Assembly: GCA_021787395.1 (NCBI GenBank) | Contig: JAJYLZ010000005.1 | Coordinates: forward strand, 39,366-103,365 | Direction of reading: 5' to 3' | From: Chloroflexota bacterium | GTDB lineage: Bacteria; Chloroflexota; Limnocylindria; Limnocylindrales; CSP1-4 | Length of the DNA: 64,000 bases | Shown: positions 1 to 8,473 of the stretch, in pieces | Layout: every line of letters begins with the position of its first letter | Position numbering within the stretch: position 1 is the first letter of the stretch | The notes under the pieces: generated by a model | The model's input: only the letters and a program-made list of their open reading frames with translations | Database searches by the model: none | What the model was told of the DNA's origin: nothing | Made by a program: the position numbers and the translations under genes

Positions 1-370
1 GGAGCACGAACGCGATCAAGCCCACGTACCCGGCCCCGAACACCGTGGCGACCCAGACCACCAGCCCGTCGCGCGGGTCCGGGCGCCCGAACGCCCCCAT
101 GCCGGCGAGCACGGTGCCCACCGCCACCAGCAGCAGGCCCTTCTCGCCCCCGGGGGCGAGCGCCGCCTCGAGGACGAACGCGACGGCCAGCGCCGTGCCG
201 AACAGGGACAGCGACGGGTAGCCCGCCTGCCTGAGCAGCCGGAACACCTCGAGCCCGCCCAGCGCCGCCACGAGGATCAGGACGGCCGCCACCGCCGGCA
301 CGCCGATCCAGAGGGCGATGACGAGCGGCGGCACCATGACCAGTGCCGAGATCGCGCGAGTGCGGAGCAC
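1..370 (-). CDS. cdsA: phosphatidate cytidylyltransferase (partial, 5' part only)
   Basis: The reverse strand reads openly from a GTG at 370 to the window edge, about 123 residues. The protein is a run of hydrophobic helices rich in Leu, Val and Ala, including VPPLVIALWIGVPAVAAVL and later GLVVWVATVFGAGYVGL. This is what the N-terminal half of a CdsA CDP-diglyceride synthase looks like; the catalytic C-terminal signature lies outside the window. It starts three bases after the uppS stop, and uppS-cdsA is the classic continuation of the rpsB-tsf-pyrH-frr block. The enzyme makes CDP-diacylglycerol from phosphatidate and CTP in the membrane. Identity rests on the membrane profile plus gene order. 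Confidence 0.75.
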   Translation of the reverse strand, partial: MLRTRAISALVMVPPLVIALWIGVPAVAAVLILVAALGGLEVFRLLRQAGYPSLSLFGTALAVAFVLEAALAPGGEKGLLLVAVGTVLAGMGAFGRPDPRDGLVVWVATVFGAGYVGLIAFVL

Positions 371-373
371 GGC

Positions 374-1180
374 CTAGCGCCCGAAGCGACGCGTGCGCCG
401 GGCGAACTCCAGGAGCGCGGCGTCGAACTCGGCCGGTCCGAAGTCGGGCCACAGGCAGTCCGTGAACACCAGCTCGGCGTAGGCGGACTGCCAGATCAGG
501 AAGTTGCTGACGCGCTGCTCGCCGCCGGTCCGGACCAGGAGGTCGGGGTCCGGCAGGCCGGCGGTGTACAGGGCGTCGCTGACGGTGCGCTCGTCCACCT
601 CGTCGGGCTGGACGCCCGACGCGACGATCCGCCGCACGGCATCCACGAGCTCGGTCCTGCCTGCGTAGTTCCAGGCGATGTTGAGGTGGAGCCGGGTCCC
701 CTCGGCCGTCCGGGAGAGGGCGTTCTCGATCGACGCCCGCGTCTCCTCGGGCAGCTCCTCGACACGTCCCAGCACCTGGACGTGCACGCCCTGGGCCCGC
801 AGCTCCTCGGTCTCGTTGGCGATGGCGCGCCCCAGCAGCTCGAACAGCCCGGTGACCTCGTCGTCGGAGCGGGCCCAGTTCTCGCGGCTGAACCCGTACA
901 GGGTGAGCATCGGGACGCCGCGTCGGACGGCCTGCTGCAGGACGCCCCGGACCGCCTCCATGCCCGCCGCGTGCCCCTCGAAGTCGCTCACGCCACGGGC
1001 CCGCGCCCAGCGGCGGTTGCCGTCCATGATGATCGCGACGTGCCGGGGCATCTCCTCGGGCGGCAGGCCCGCCTCGAGGGCGGGCGCGTCCCGGGTCGGG
1101 GCCGACGGGGCCGGCCCGTGGGCGAGCGGCGGCGCGTCCGTGGGGCGCGTGACGGGGCGATCGAGCGGCGCCTGGGCCAC
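374..1180 (-). CDS. uppS: isoprenyl transferase (undecaprenyl diphosphate synthase)
   Basis: Cis-prenyltransferase that extends farnesyl diphosphate with isopentenyl diphosphate to make the lipid carrier for cell-wall synthesis. The family signature IIMDGNRRWA is present with the catalytic Asp at residue 53. YGFSRENW, RTGGEQRVSNFLIWQ and FTDCLWPDF follow in the correct order. The usual RTSGE motif reads RTGGE here. The GTG start overlaps the frr stop by one base (TAGTG). The first 43 residues are a Pro/Ala-rich extension not seen in typical 240-250-residue family members; the internal Met44 (MPRHVAIIMDG) is an alternative start. It is the fifth gene of the rpsB operon. Confidence 0.95.
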   Translation of the reverse strand: MAQAPLDRPVTRPTDAPPLAHGPAPSAPTRDAPALEAGLPPEEMPRHVAIIMDGNRRWARARGVSDFEGHAAGMEAVRGVLQQAVRRGVPMLTLYGFSRENWARSDDEVTGLFELLGRAIANETEELRAQGVHVQVLGRVEELPEETRASIENALSRTAEGTRLHLNIAWNYAGRTELVDAVRRIVASGVQPDEVDERTVSDALYTAGLPDPDLLVRTGGEQRVSNFLIWQSAYAELVFTDCLWPDFGPAEFDAALLEFARRTRRFGR

Positions 1181-1737
1181 TAGACCTCGAGGACCTCCTG
1201 CTCCTTGACGCCACCGAGCCGATCCACGTCGGCGATCACCCGGTCGGTGATCTTCTGGAGCTGGTCCTGCTGCCGGCGCGACTCGTCCGCGCCGAGCGTG
1301 CCGTCACGCTCCTCCCTCTTGATGGCGTCCGCCGCCTCGCGGCGGAGGTTGCGGATCTCGACGCGCGCCTCTTCCATCCGCTTGTGGACGCTCTTGACGA
1401 TGTCCTTGCGACGCTCCTCGGTGAGCGGCGGGATGTTGAGGCGCACGACCGTGCCGTCCACATTGGGCATGAGCCCGATGTCGGACTTCATGATGGCCTT
1501 CTCGATGGCGCCCAGGACGCCCCGGTCCCAGGGCTGGATCACGATCTGGTGCGGCTCGGGCACGCTGATCGAGGCCAGCTGGTTGAGCGGCGTGGGCGTG
1601 CCGTAGTACTCCACGTGGATCCGCTCGACGAGGGCGGTCGAGGCCCGGCCGGTCCGGAGTCCGGCGAAATCGCGCTCCATCGCCTCCACCGCGCGCGACA
1701 TCTTGTGCTCGGCGCTGGCTAGGTCTTCGCTGGTCAT
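1180..1737 (-). CDS. frr: ribosome recycling factor
   Basis: A 185-residue protein of standard RRF length. It splits post-termination ribosomes together with EF-G. Diagnostic segments include [17 protein letters not shown] near the N-terminus, [34 protein letters not shown] and the C-terminal helix with [12 protein letters not shown]. The ATG start overlaps the pyrH stop as ATGA, so the two are translationally coupled. Order pyrH-frr-uppS is conserved across bacteria. Confidence 0.97.
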   Translation of the reverse strand: MTSEDLASAEHKMSRAVEAMERDFAGLRTGRASTALVERIHVEYYGTPTPLNQLASISVPEPHQIVIQPWDRGVLGAIEKAIMKSDIGLMPNVDGTVVRLNIPPLTEERRKDIVKSVHKRMEEARVEIRNLRREAADAIKREERDGTLGADESRRQQDQLQKITDRVIADVDRLGGVKEQEVLEV

Positions 1738-2528
1738 GCGGTGGCTCCTCCGGTCTCGCCGGCGATGAGGGTTCCCACTGGCTCGCCGCGAGCCACCCTC
1801 GTGATGTTCTCCGGTCGGTTGAGGTCGAACACGACGATCGGCAGGTCGTTCTCCTGGCAGAGGGAGACCGCCGCCGCGTCGAGCACCTTGAGCTGGTCGC
1901 GCAGGACGTCGAGGTAGCCCAGGCGCTCGTAGCGCGTCGCCGTGGGGACCTTCATCGGGTCCGCGTCGTAGACGCCGTCCACCTTGGTGGCCTTGAGCAG
2001 GACCTCGGCGTCGATCTCCACGGCGCGCAGCGCGGCCGCGGTGTCCGTGGTGAAGTACGGGTTGCCGGTGCCGGCCACGAACACCACGACCCGGCCCTTC
2101 TCGAGGTGGCGGACGGCGCGGCGGCGGATGTACGGCTCCGCGACCTCGTTCATCGCGATCGCCGACATGACCCGGACGGGGACGCCCGCGCGCTCGATCG
2201 CGTCCTGCAGGGCGAGTCCGTTCATGACCGTGGCCAGCATGCCGATGTAGTCGCCCGTCGCGCGGTCCATGCCGCGGGCGGCCGCGGCCATGCCGCGGAA
2301 GATGTTGCCGCCGCCGACGACGATCCCGACCTCGACGCCCATGGCGACGACGTCGGCGACCTGCCGGGCGATGAACGCGCAGAACGCCGGGTCGACGCCG
2401 TACTGGCGCTCCCCGAGCAGGGCCTCGCCCGAGAGCTTGAGCAGGATCCGGCGGTAGCGGAGCGGGCCGGGGCTGGGGGCCGTGTCCGGCCCCGCACTCC
2501 CGCCTGCCGCCCGACCGGGCTCGGTCAC
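1734..2528 (-). CDS. pyrH: UMP kinase
   Basis: Amino-acid-kinase-fold enzyme converting UMP to UDP. Evidence is the N-terminal phosphate loop [13 protein letters not shown], the segment [43 protein letters not shown] and [19 protein letters not shown] start at 2528 forms a GTGA overlap with the tsf stop, giving 264 residues; the open frame continues upstream but that part is tsf in another frame. A disordered 25-residue Gly/Pro-rich N-terminal tail precedes the fold. Part of the rpsB operon. Confidence 0.96.
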   Translation of the reverse strand: MTEPGRAAGGSAGPDTAPSPGPLRYRRILLKLSGEALLGERQYGVDPAFCAFIARQVADVVAMGVEVGIVVGGGNIFRGMAAAARGMDRATGDYIGMLATVMNGLALQDAIERAGVPVRVMSAIAMNEVAEPYIRRRAVRHLEKGRVVVFVAGTGNPYFTTDTAAALRAVEIDAEVLLKATKVDGVYDADPMKVPTATRYERLGYLDVLRDQLKVLDAAAVSLCQENDLPIVVFDLNRPENITRVARGEPVGTLIAGETGGATA

Positions 2529-3121
2529 ATCTCCTCCCCGAGGGCGAAGCGGACGAAGCGCCGGACGCGGATGTTCTCGCCGATCGTCGAGATCTTCTCG
2601 GTCACCAGGTCGCGCACGGACCGGTCCTCGTCGCGGAAGGGCTGCTCGAGCAGGCAGACCTCCTTGTACCACTTCGCGAGCTGCCCCTCCACGATCTTCC
2701 CGCGAATCGCCTCGGGCTTGCTCTGGGTGGACTCGTCGGCGAGCAGCGCCGCCTTCTTGGCCTCGAGCTCGGCGGGCGGGATGCGGTCGGTGTCCACGTA
2801 CAGCGGCGCGAGGCCGGCGACCTGCATCGCGAGGTCGCGCACGAGCTTCTGGAACTCCTCCGTCCGGGCGACGAAGTCCGTCTCGCAGTTGACCTCGATC
2901 AGCACGCCGACGCGGCCCCCGGTGTGGATGTAGCTGGCCACGAGGCCCTCGCGGGCGTCGCGGCCGGCCTTCTTCGCCGCCGCCGCGAGACCGCGCTCGC
3001 GCAGCAGCGCGACGGCCTTCTCCATGTCGCCGCCGACCTCCTCGAGCGCGCGCTTGCAGTCCATCATGCCCGCGCCGGTGCGCTCTCGAAGCTCCTTGAC
3101 GGCCTCGGCCGTGATCGCCAT
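2525..3121 (-). CDS. tsf: translation elongation factor Ts
   Basis: Guanine nucleotide exchange factor for EF-Tu. The N-terminal UBA-like domain carries [19 protein letters not shown], followed by [25 protein letters not shown], the standard EF-Ts core signature. At 198 residues it is the short form lacking the extended C-terminal subdomain found in E. coli, which is common in Gram-positive-like lineages. It lies 120 bases downstream of rpsB and overlaps pyrH by four bases. Confidence 0.97.
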   Translation of the reverse strand: MAITAEAVKELRERTGAGMMDCKRALEEVGGDMEKAVALLRERGLAAAAKKAGRDAREGLVASYIHTGGRVGVLIEVNCETDFVARTEEFQKLVRDLAMQVAGLAPLYVDTDRIPPAELEAKKAALLADESTQSKPEAIRGKIVEGQLAKWYKEVCLLEQPFRDEDRSVRDLVTEKISTIGENIRVRRFVRFALGEEM

Positions 3122-3188
3122 GTGGGTGATGCTCCTGTCGTGGTGTTCGGCGGGTCGCGCCCGCCAAGGTTCGTTGCACGCAGACGAC

Positions 3189-3218
3189 GGCCAGCGGCCG
3201 GCGTCAGCCGGGCTGGCC
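3189..3218 (-). other. stem-loop between rpsB and tsf
   Basis: Arms GGCCAGC (3189-3195) and GCTGGCC (3212-3218) pair perfectly, with further possible pairing inside the loop. There is no T-rich tract, so it is more likely an mRNA processing, attenuation or stability element than a strong terminator. Confidence 0.3.
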
Positions 3219-3241
3219 GAGCGGGCCCGCCCGGAGCGGCG

Positions 3242-4102
3242 TCACTCGGCGGACGCGGCCGGGGCGCCGGGCAGCAGGTCGTCGTCCTCGGGCTCGAAGG
3301 TCAGCGTGCCGCCGGCCGCGAGCTGGGCCACCAGGTCGGCCGCGGCCCTCTCGTCGAACTCCGGCTCCTCGGCCGCCGGCGCCTCGGCCGGCTCCGGCTC
3401 CGCGGCCGCGTGGGCAGCGCGCAGGCGCGCGCCCTCGATGGCCGCGTCGGCCACCAGCTGGCACAGCAGCCGGATCGCGCGGATCGCGTCGTCGTTGGCC
3501 GGGATGATGTAGTCGAGCTCGTCGGGGTCCACGTTCGTGTCGCCGGTGCCGACGACCGGGATCTCGAGCTTGTTGGCCTCGGTCACCGCGATGCGCTCGC
3601 GGTGGGGGTCGACGATGAAGATCGCTCCCGGGAGCCGCTTCATCTTGCGGATGCCGCCCAGCGTCGCCTGGAGCTTGGTCAGCTCCTCGAGGTGCTTGGC
3701 GGCCTCCTTCTTCGTCATCCGGTCGAAGTCCCCCGCCATCTGGCGGGCCTCGAGCTGGTCGAGCAGCCCGATGCGCTTCTTGATGGTCACGAAGTTGGTC
3801 AGCATGCCGCCGAGCCAGCGCTTGGTGACGTACGGCTGGCCGGCCCGGATGGCCTCCTGCATCACCGGCTCCTGCGCCTGCTTCTTGGTGCCCACGAAGA
3901 GCACGCTCTCGCCGCGGGCGACCGTGTCGGTGACGTACGCGAGCGCGACGTCGAGGCGCTTGACCGTCTGCGCCAGGTCGATGATGTGGATGCCGTTGCG
4001 CTCGGCGAAGATGTAGGGCTTCATCTTCGGGTTCCAGCGCCGGGTCTGGTGTCCGAAGTGGACGCCGGCCTCGAGGAGCTGGCGCATCGAGACGGTGGGC
4101 AC
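3242..4102 (-). CDS. rpsB: 30S ribosomal protein S2
   Basis: Small-subunit protein S2. Signature stretches are [57 protein letters not shown] and [18 protein letters not shown]. After the conserved 230 residues there is an acidic Ala/Glu/Pro-rich tail of about 50 residues, an extension also seen in other high-GC phyla. GTG start at 4102 with an AGGAGGT-type Shine-Dalgarno just upstream (complement of 4108-4113). First gene of the rpsB-tsf-pyrH-frr-uppS-cdsA operon. Confidence 0.97.
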   Translation of the reverse strand: MPTVSMRQLLEAGVHFGHQTRRWNPKMKPYIFAERNGIHIIDLAQTVKRLDVALAYVTDTVARGESVLFVGTKKQAQEPVMQEAIRAGQPYVTKRWLGGMLTNFVTIKKRIGLLDQLEARQMAGDFDRMTKKEAAKHLEELTKLQATLGGIRKMKRLPGAIFIVDPHRERIAVTEANKLEIPVVGTGDTNVDPDELDYIIPANDDAIRAIRLLCQLVADAAIEGARLRAAHAAAEPEPAEAPAAEEPEFDERAAADLVAQLAAGGTLTFEPEDDDLLPGAPAASAE

Positions 4103-4269
4103 GCGTGACCTCCTGCGGTTCGTGTCCTCCGCGGACCGCCTGCGGGGACCGCGCTCGGGGCCTGGCCCGGCAACGGCACCGTCCCGTCAGGGAGCTGTCC
4201 GCGTGTGAGCTCCGTCCAGCGTCCGCCGGGCGGGCATGACCAATCGCCGTGGGGTCCACGGCGGGCGGG

Positions 4270-4275
4270 AGTGTA
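4270..4275 (-). promoter_or_regulatory. -10 element of the rpsB operon promoter
   Basis: On the minus strand the hexamer reads TACACT, matching the -10 form seen before many genes in this window. It implies an rpsB 5' leader of roughly 160 bases, long enough for the autoregulatory structure typical of S2 operons, though I did not recognise a specific fold. No clear -35 hexamer was found. Confidence 0.45.
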
Positions 4276-4346
4276 GCACACGCCCGTCCCCGGACCGGCC
4301 GGCTCGGCCGCCGTGGCGGACGGGTGCAGCTCCCGCGGCCGCGACC

Positions 4347-4748
4347 CTACACCGCGATGCCCCGGTGGTGGCGGAGCGAGAGCCGGCCGTCGGGACCCCG
4401 GTCGATCGCGATCAGGTCCACCCGCACCGGAAGCGGCGGCAGCCGCCGGCCGTCCGGGAGCGATCCTCGCCAGGCCAGCTCGCCCGCCGCCCGGCGCAGG
4501 ACCGCGCGCTTGCGGCGGTCGACGGTCTCCTCGGCCAGCCCGAAGTCGCGTCGAGCCCGGCGGCGGACCTCGACCACGACCAGCGACGGCGGGTCGGCCG
4601 GGTCGATGGCGAGCAGGTCCAGCTCGGCGCGGCCGACGCGCACGTTTCGGGCGATGACCTGCCAGCCCATCGCCTCGAGGCGCTCGGCCGCCACGCGCTC
4701 GCCCTCGTCGCCGATGCGCTGGGCTGGGGTCGAGCGTGCACGTTCCAT
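4347..4748 (-). CDS. yraN: YraN family (UPF0102) endonuclease-like protein
   Basis: A 133-residue protein with the UPF0102 pattern: GDEGERVAAERLEAMGWQVIARNVRVGRAELDLLAID, then VVVEVRRRARRDFG and DRRKRAVLRRAA. The E-x-D-L-L-A and V-V-E-V-R elements correspond to the PD-(D/E)xK-like core; the usual EVK is EVR here. The family's function is unsettled, although it is often linked to RNase HII and Holliday-junction-like genes. It sits directly downstream of rnhB on the same strand, a widespread pairing. ATG at 4748 is chosen because the conserved domain begins right after it. Confidence 0.85.
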   Translation of the reverse strand: MERARSTPAQRIGDEGERVAAERLEAMGWQVIARNVRVGRAELDLLAIDPADPPSLVVVEVRRRARRDFGLAEETVDRRKRAVLRRAAGELAWRGSLPDGRRLPPLPVRVDLIAIDRGPDGRLSLRHHRGIAV

Positions 4749-4855
4749 GCCGCCAGCCTGTCCCGGGCCGATCAACCGCGCCTTATCCCGGCATTGCGCG
4801 GCGGGTTCCCCTGGCCGACCGCCGCTGCACCCGGGCACCGGACGGCGCCCGCCGC

Positions 4856-5623
4856 TCAGCTGCCGGCGCCCCACTCCGCCAGGTCCCGGTCGAGCTCCAG
4901 GGCGGCCTCGACCAGATCGGCATCGGCGCTGTGGACGTTCTCGGCCCCGCCGTCGCCCGGGTCCCCCGGCACCTCGTCGAACAGCGCCAGCTGGTCGCCG
5001 GCCAAGAGGACCCGGAGCGCCTGCCAACTCCGCCGGTGGTGCGGCGTCAGGCCGTAGGCCCGGATCGCCTCCCGGTGCTCGAGCGTGGCGTACCCGGCGT
5101 TCCGATCCCAGCCGTACTGCGGGTAGCGCAGCGCGAGGTTGTGCATCATCCGGTCGCGGACGATCTTGGCGACGACCGAGGCGCACGCGATCGAGTAGAC
5201 CTTCGCGTCGCCGTCGACGACGGCCGTGTACGGGCCCACCTGCTCCTCGAAGCCCGCGATCCGGAGGCCGTCCACCAGCACGTGGTCGTGGCCGCCGAGG
5301 CGGGCGATCGCGCGGCGCATCGCGAGGTGGGTGGCGTGGTAGATGTTGAGGCGGTCGATGTCGGCCACCGACGCGGCCCCGACGCCGACCGCCACGGCCC
5401 GTCGCCGGATGATCGGGGCGAGCCGCTCACGCTGGGCAGCGGAGAGCGTCTTGGAGTCCCGCACGCCCGGGATGCGCTTGCAGTTGGGCGGCATGACCAC
5501 GGCCGCCGCCACGACCGCGCCGCAGGTCGGGGCCACGCCCACCTCGTCGACGCCGGCGACCCGCAGCAGGCCGGCATTCCACAGCGGGCGCTCGTAGTGG
5601 AGGGTGGGCACGATCGCGGCCAT
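4856..5623 (-). CDS. rnhB: ribonuclease HII with altered GRG motif
   Basis: Cleaves RNA in RNA/DNA hybrids and single ribonucleotides in DNA. The fold is recognisable: VAGVDEVG with the catalytic Asp-Glu pair, HVLVDGLRI with the third acidic residue, and SIACASVVAKIVRDRMM with the fourth. The glycine-arginine-glycine loop that follows DEVG in nearly all RNase HII proteins reads GVA here (DEVGVAPTCGAVV), which would be expected to disturb recognition of the RNA-DNA junction. ATG at 5623 lies nine bases after a TACGCT hexamer, so the mRNA may be leaderless. A 60-residue C-terminal tail is poorly conserved. Confidence 0.9.
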   Translation of the reverse strand: MAAIVPTLHYERPLWNAGLLRVAGVDEVGVAPTCGAVVAAAVVMPPNCKRIPGVRDSKTLSAAQRERLAPIIRRRAVAVGVGAASVADIDRLNIYHATHLAMRRAIARLGGHDHVLVDGLRIAGFEEQVGPYTAVVDGDAKVYSIACASVVAKIVRDRMMHNLALRYPQYGWDRNAGYATLEHREAIRAYGLTPHHRRSWQALRVLLAGDQLALFDEVPGDPGDGGAENVHSADADLVEAALELDRDLAEWGAGS

Positions 5624-5671
5624 CTCGTCCACAGCGTAGCGCCGCACGGCGATCGGCGGCACACTCGGGGC

Positions 5672-6505
5672 ATGCAGCGGCCCTTCGCGCAGGTTGACGT
5701 GTTCACGACGGGGCCCGGGCTCGGCAACCCCCTCGCCGTGGTGCTGGACGCGTCCGGCCTCAGCGCCCGGGAGATGCAGCGGTTCGCCCGCTGGACCAAC
5801 CTGTCCGAGACCACCTTCGTCCTGCCGCCCGACGACCCTGCCGCGGACTACGCCGTGCGCATCTTCACGCCCCAGGGCGAGGTCCCCTTCGCCGGCCACC
5901 CCACCCTGGGCACGTGCCACGCCTGGCTCGAGGCGGGCGGGCGGCCGAGGGACGAGACGACCGTCGTGCAGTCGTGCGCGTCCGGGCTGATCCCGGTACG
6001 ACGGGCGGGTGACGGCACGCTCGCGTTCGCGGAGCCTCCCCTGCTCCGGTCGGGGCCGGTGGAGGAGGCGCTGATCGAGCGGATCGCGGCCTCGATCGGC
6101 CTCGAGCGCCACGACATCGCCGACGCCCAGTGGGCCGACAACGGCCCGGGCTGGGTGGCCGTCCTGCTCCAGAGCGCGGAGGCCGTGCTGTCCGTTCGCC
6201 CCGGCGCGGTGTTCTGCGACCTCGGGCTGCTCGGGCTCTACCCGGCGGGATCCCCCGCCGCGCTCGAGGTGCGCGCCATGTGGCCCCAGGACGGCTCCGT
6301 CGTCGAGGACCCGGTGACCGGCAGCCTCAACGCGTCGGCCGCCGGCTGGCTCGTCCGCAGTGGCCGGCTGACACCGCCCTACGTGGCGACGCAGGGCGCG
6401 GCGATCGGCCGGGCCGGCCGCGTGGAGGTCACCCAAGACGCCGACGGGACGATCTGGACCGGGGGCCGGTCGATCACCGTGGTGACCGGCACGGTGGACC
6501 TGTGA
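5672..6505 (+). CDS. PhzF family isomerase/epimerase
   Basis: A 277-residue member of the PhzF superfamily (diaminopimelate-epimerase-like fold, cofactor-free). It begins FAQVDVFTTGPGLGNPLAVVLD, contains the catalytic-glutamate motif NLSETTFV, then YAVRIFTPQGEVPFAGHPTLG and EDPVTGSLNASAAGWL. All are hallmark positions. PhzF proteins are broad; true phenazine synthesis is unlikely because no other phz genes are nearby. ATG at 5672 lies six bases after CACACT and is divergent from rnhB. Confidence 0.88.
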   Translation: MQRPFAQVDVFTTGPGLGNPLAVVLDASGLSAREMQRFARWTNLSETTFVLPPDDPAADYAVRIFTPQGEVPFAGHPTLGTCHAWLEAGGRPRDETTVVQSCASGLIPVRRAGDGTLAFAEPPLLRSGPVEEALIERIAASIGLERHDIADAQWADNGPGWVAVLLQSAEAVLSVRPGAVFCDLGLLGLYPAGSPAALEVRAMWPQDGSVVEDPVTGSLNASAAGWLVRSGRLTPPYVATQGAAIGRAGRVEVTQDADGTIWTGGRSITVVTGTVDL

Positions 6506-6522
6506 GCCTCCGGGAATCGATC

Positions 6523-6546
6523 GACCCCCGGCGCTGACCGGGGGTC
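6523..6546. terminator. bidirectional stem-loop between the PhzF gene and rplS
   Basis: Perfect nine-base-pair stem GACCCCCGG/CCGGGGGTC with a six-base loop (CGCTGA), between two convergent genes. No T-tract follows on either strand, so it may act as a blocking hairpin rather than a canonical intrinsic terminator. Confidence 0.6.
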
Positions 6547-6595
6547 GGGAGCGGAACGTGCGCCGGCCGACGGCTCCGGCCGCCGGCCCGGCGGG

Positions 6596-6940
6596 CTAGC
6601 GGCGCTCGCGGAGCGTGGTCGCGGCCTTGCCCACGCGGTCGCGCAGGAAGTACAGCTTGGCGCGGCGCACCTCGCCGTGGCGCACGACCTCGATCTTCTC
6701 GATGCGCGGGCTGTGCAGCTTGAACGTCCGCTCCACGCCGACGCCCGAGGCGATGCGCCGCACGGTGATCGTGGTGGCGATCCCCGAGTTGCGCACCCGC
6801 ATCACGAGGCCCTCGAAGACCTGAATGCGCTCGCGGTTGCCCTCGACCACCTTCGCCGACACCTTGACGGTGTCGCCGGGCACGATGGCGGGAAGGTCGG
6901 TCCGAAGCTGGTCGGCCACGATCTCGTTGAGCACGTTCAC
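6596..6940 (-). CDS. rplS: 50S ribosomal protein L19
   Basis: Large-subunit protein at the 30S-50S interface, 114 residues, the standard length. Signatures: [52 protein letters not shown], and the C-terminal [16 protein letters not shown]. Monocistronic here, with its own promoter at 7033-7061 and an insertion sequence immediately beyond. Confidence 0.97.
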   Translation of the reverse strand: MNVLNEIVADQLRTDLPAIVPGDTVKVSAKVVEGNRERIQVFEGLVMRVRNSGIATTITVRRIASGVGVERTFKLHSPRIEKIEVVRHGEVRRAKLYFLRDRVGKAATTLRERR

Positions 6941-7032
6941 GGTAGAGCAGTCCTTGTTCGGTCGTCGGCAGCGGCGGCTGCGGGTCTCGGAGGCATGGGG
7001 CGGCGCGCCTCAGAGGGCTAGGCCGACGGCGG

Positions 7033-7061
7033 AGGATAGCACGCCCGCGCCCCGGTGTCAG
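7033..7061 (-). promoter_or_regulatory. rplS promoter
   Basis: On the minus strand, -35 CTGACA (7056-7061) and -10 TATCCT (7033-7038) are separated by 17 bases. The insertion sequence begins at 7074, only 13 bases upstream of the -35, so the promoter core survived the insertion. Confidence 0.6.
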
Positions 7062-7073
7062 CCCGGCTGTCCC

Positions 7074-7118
7074 TGCTCAGTGAAACTGTCAGGGCCAACT
7101 GCTCAGTGATTTTGTCAG
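7074..7118 (+). repeat. left end of the insertion sequence: two tandem 19-bp copies
   Basis: Copies at 7074-7092 (TGCTCAGTGAAACTGTCAG) and 7100-7118 (TGCTCAGTGATTTTGTCAG), period 26. They mirror the right end in inverted orientation and are likely transposase binding sites. Confidence 0.8.
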
Positions 7119-7127
7119 TCTCGCCCC

Positions 7128-8429
7128 ATGAGGGAGACACTGACGTTGAACGCCAAGGAGCAGCAGCGCAGCGAGGTCGTGAGCCGCTGGCTGGCCGGGA
7201 TCGTCACGACAGGGGAGGCCGTGCTGCTGCTCGGCTGCAGCGAGCGGACGGCCTGGCGCCTGCGGGCGGCCATGGTGCGCGAGGGCGCCGCGGGTCTCGC
7301 CCATGGCAACCGGGGCCGGAGCTCGCCGCGCCGGCTGCCCGGGGAGGCCGCCGACCGGATCGTCGCCCTGGCGACGATCGAGTACCGTGGGTTCAACGAC
7401 ACGCACCTCGCCGAGGCGCTTGCCGAGGAGGGGGTCGTGATCAGCCGGTCCGCGCTGCGCCGCCTGCTGCGCTCGCGCGGGATCGCCTCGCCGAGGCGGC
7501 GGCGGGCGCCCCGGTACCGGAGCCGCCGGGAGCGGATGGCCCAGGCGGGGCTCATGGTCCAGGTCGACGGCAGCCGGCACGACTGGCTCGAGGGCCGGGG
7601 GCCGTGGCTCACCCTGGTGGGCGGCATCGACGATGCGACCGGGGTGATCACGGGCGCCGTGTTCCGCGAGGCCGAGGACGGGGTCGGGTACCTCCTGGTG
7701 CTGCGCCAGACGGCCCGCCGGTACGGGCTGCCGGCCTCGATCTACCGCGACGGCTCGTCCGTGTTCGCCCCCTCCCGTCCCGCCGCCGGGCAGCGCGACG
7801 AGGCGACCCAGGTCGGCCGGGCCCTCGCCGAGCTCGGGATCACGAGCATCCCGGCAGGCTCGGCCCAGGCCAAGGGCCGGATCGAGCGCGCCTGGGGCAC
7901 GTTCCAGGACCGCCTGGTGTCCGAGCTGCGGCAGCGGGGGGTCACCGACCTCGCCGGCGCCAACGCGGTGCTCGACGCCTTCGTCCCGCGCTTCAACCGC
8001 CGCTTCGCGGTGCCCGCGGCCAACCCGGCGCCGGCCTGGCGCCCGGTGCCGGCCGGCCTCGACCTCGCCCACGTGCTCGCCTTCCGCTGGCGCCGCGCGG
8101 TCGGGTCCGACAGCTGCGTCCGGCTCGACGGGATGGTGCTCCAGCTGCCGCCGGGACCGGGCGGCCGGTCCCTCGCCGGGAGCCGGGTGGAGGTCGAGCT
8201 GCGGCTCGACGGCCGCCTGCTCGTGCTCGCGCAGGGCCGCCTGCTCGCCGCCGTCGCGGCGCCCCCGGAGCCCCAGCGGCTGCGCGAGGTCCAGGCCCTC
8301 CAGCCCGGCGGACCGGTGCCCGAGCCGACCAGCCGGAACGTGGGCTATCGTCCCGCAGCAGACCATCCATGGCGGCGCCCCGCCCTCGCTCCGCGCGAAC
8401 GGCGACTGACAGATTCACTGAGCAGGTGA
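7128..8429 (+). CDS. ISNCY-like DDE transposase
   Basis: A 433-residue transposase. An N-terminal helix-turn-helix (residues 15-60, with LGCSERTAWRLRAAM) precedes a retroviral-integrase-type core. The motif QVDGSRHDWLEGRGPW is characteristic of the ISNCY/IS1202 group. Putative catalytic residues are Asp147, Asp208 (IYRDGSSVF) and Glu253 (AKGRIERAWG). No frameshift or internal stop is visible, so it could be active. The stop codon lies inside the right terminal repeat. IS481-like transposases share the same core, so the family name is less certain than the function. Confidence 0.9.
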   Translation: MRETLTLNAKEQQRSEVVSRWLAGIVTTGEAVLLLGCSERTAWRLRAAMVREGAAGLAHGNRGRSSPRRLPGEAADRIVALATIEYRGFNDTHLAEALAEEGVVISRSALRRLLRSRGIASPRRRRAPRYRSRRERMAQAGLMVQVDGSRHDWLEGRGPWLTLVGGIDDATGVITGAVFREAEDGVGYLLVLRQTARRYGLPASIYRDGSSVFAPSRPAAGQRDEATQVGRALAELGITSIPAGSAQAKGRIERAWGTFQDRLVSELRQRGVTDLAGANAVLDAFVPRFNRRFAVPAANPAPAWRPVPAGLDLAHVLAFRWRRAVGSDSCVRLDGMVLQLPPGPGGRSLAGSRVEVELRLDGRLLVLAQGRLLAAVAAPPEPQRLREVQALQPGGPVPEPTSRNVGYRPAADHPWRRPALAPRERRLTDSLSR

Positions 8430-8449
8430 ACTGACAGAATCGCTGAGCG
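8406..8449 (-). repeat. right end of the insertion sequence: two tandem 19-bp copies
   Basis: On the plus strand, CTGACAGATTCACTGAGCA (8406-8424) and CTGACAGAATCGCTGAGCG (8431-8449), period 25. These are the reverse complement of the left-end units with a few mismatches. Confidence 0.8.
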
Positions 8450-8473
8450 TCAACACGCGGCCGACGGCGCCGG

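Larger units (their letters stand above)
7074..8449 (+). mobile_element. ISNCY-type insertion sequence, apparently intact
   Basis: About 1,376 bases, bounded by inverted repeats, with one transposase gene. Each end carries two tandem copies of a 19-base motif (consensus like GCTCAGTGAWWCTGTCAG), outward-facing in opposite orientation. I could not find a convincing target duplication: sequence left of 7074 and right of 8449 does not match. The element sits between the rplS promoter and the DUF2203 gene. Confidence 0.85.

Noticed and set aside
1734-3179. 481-residue open frame covering pyrH and part of tsf
   Set aside because: Only the last 264 residues form a recognisable UMP kinase; the upstream part is an out-of-frame read of tsf.
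5672-6505. Phenazine biosynthesis gene
   Set aside because: PhzF-fold proteins are widespread and no other phz genes are present.
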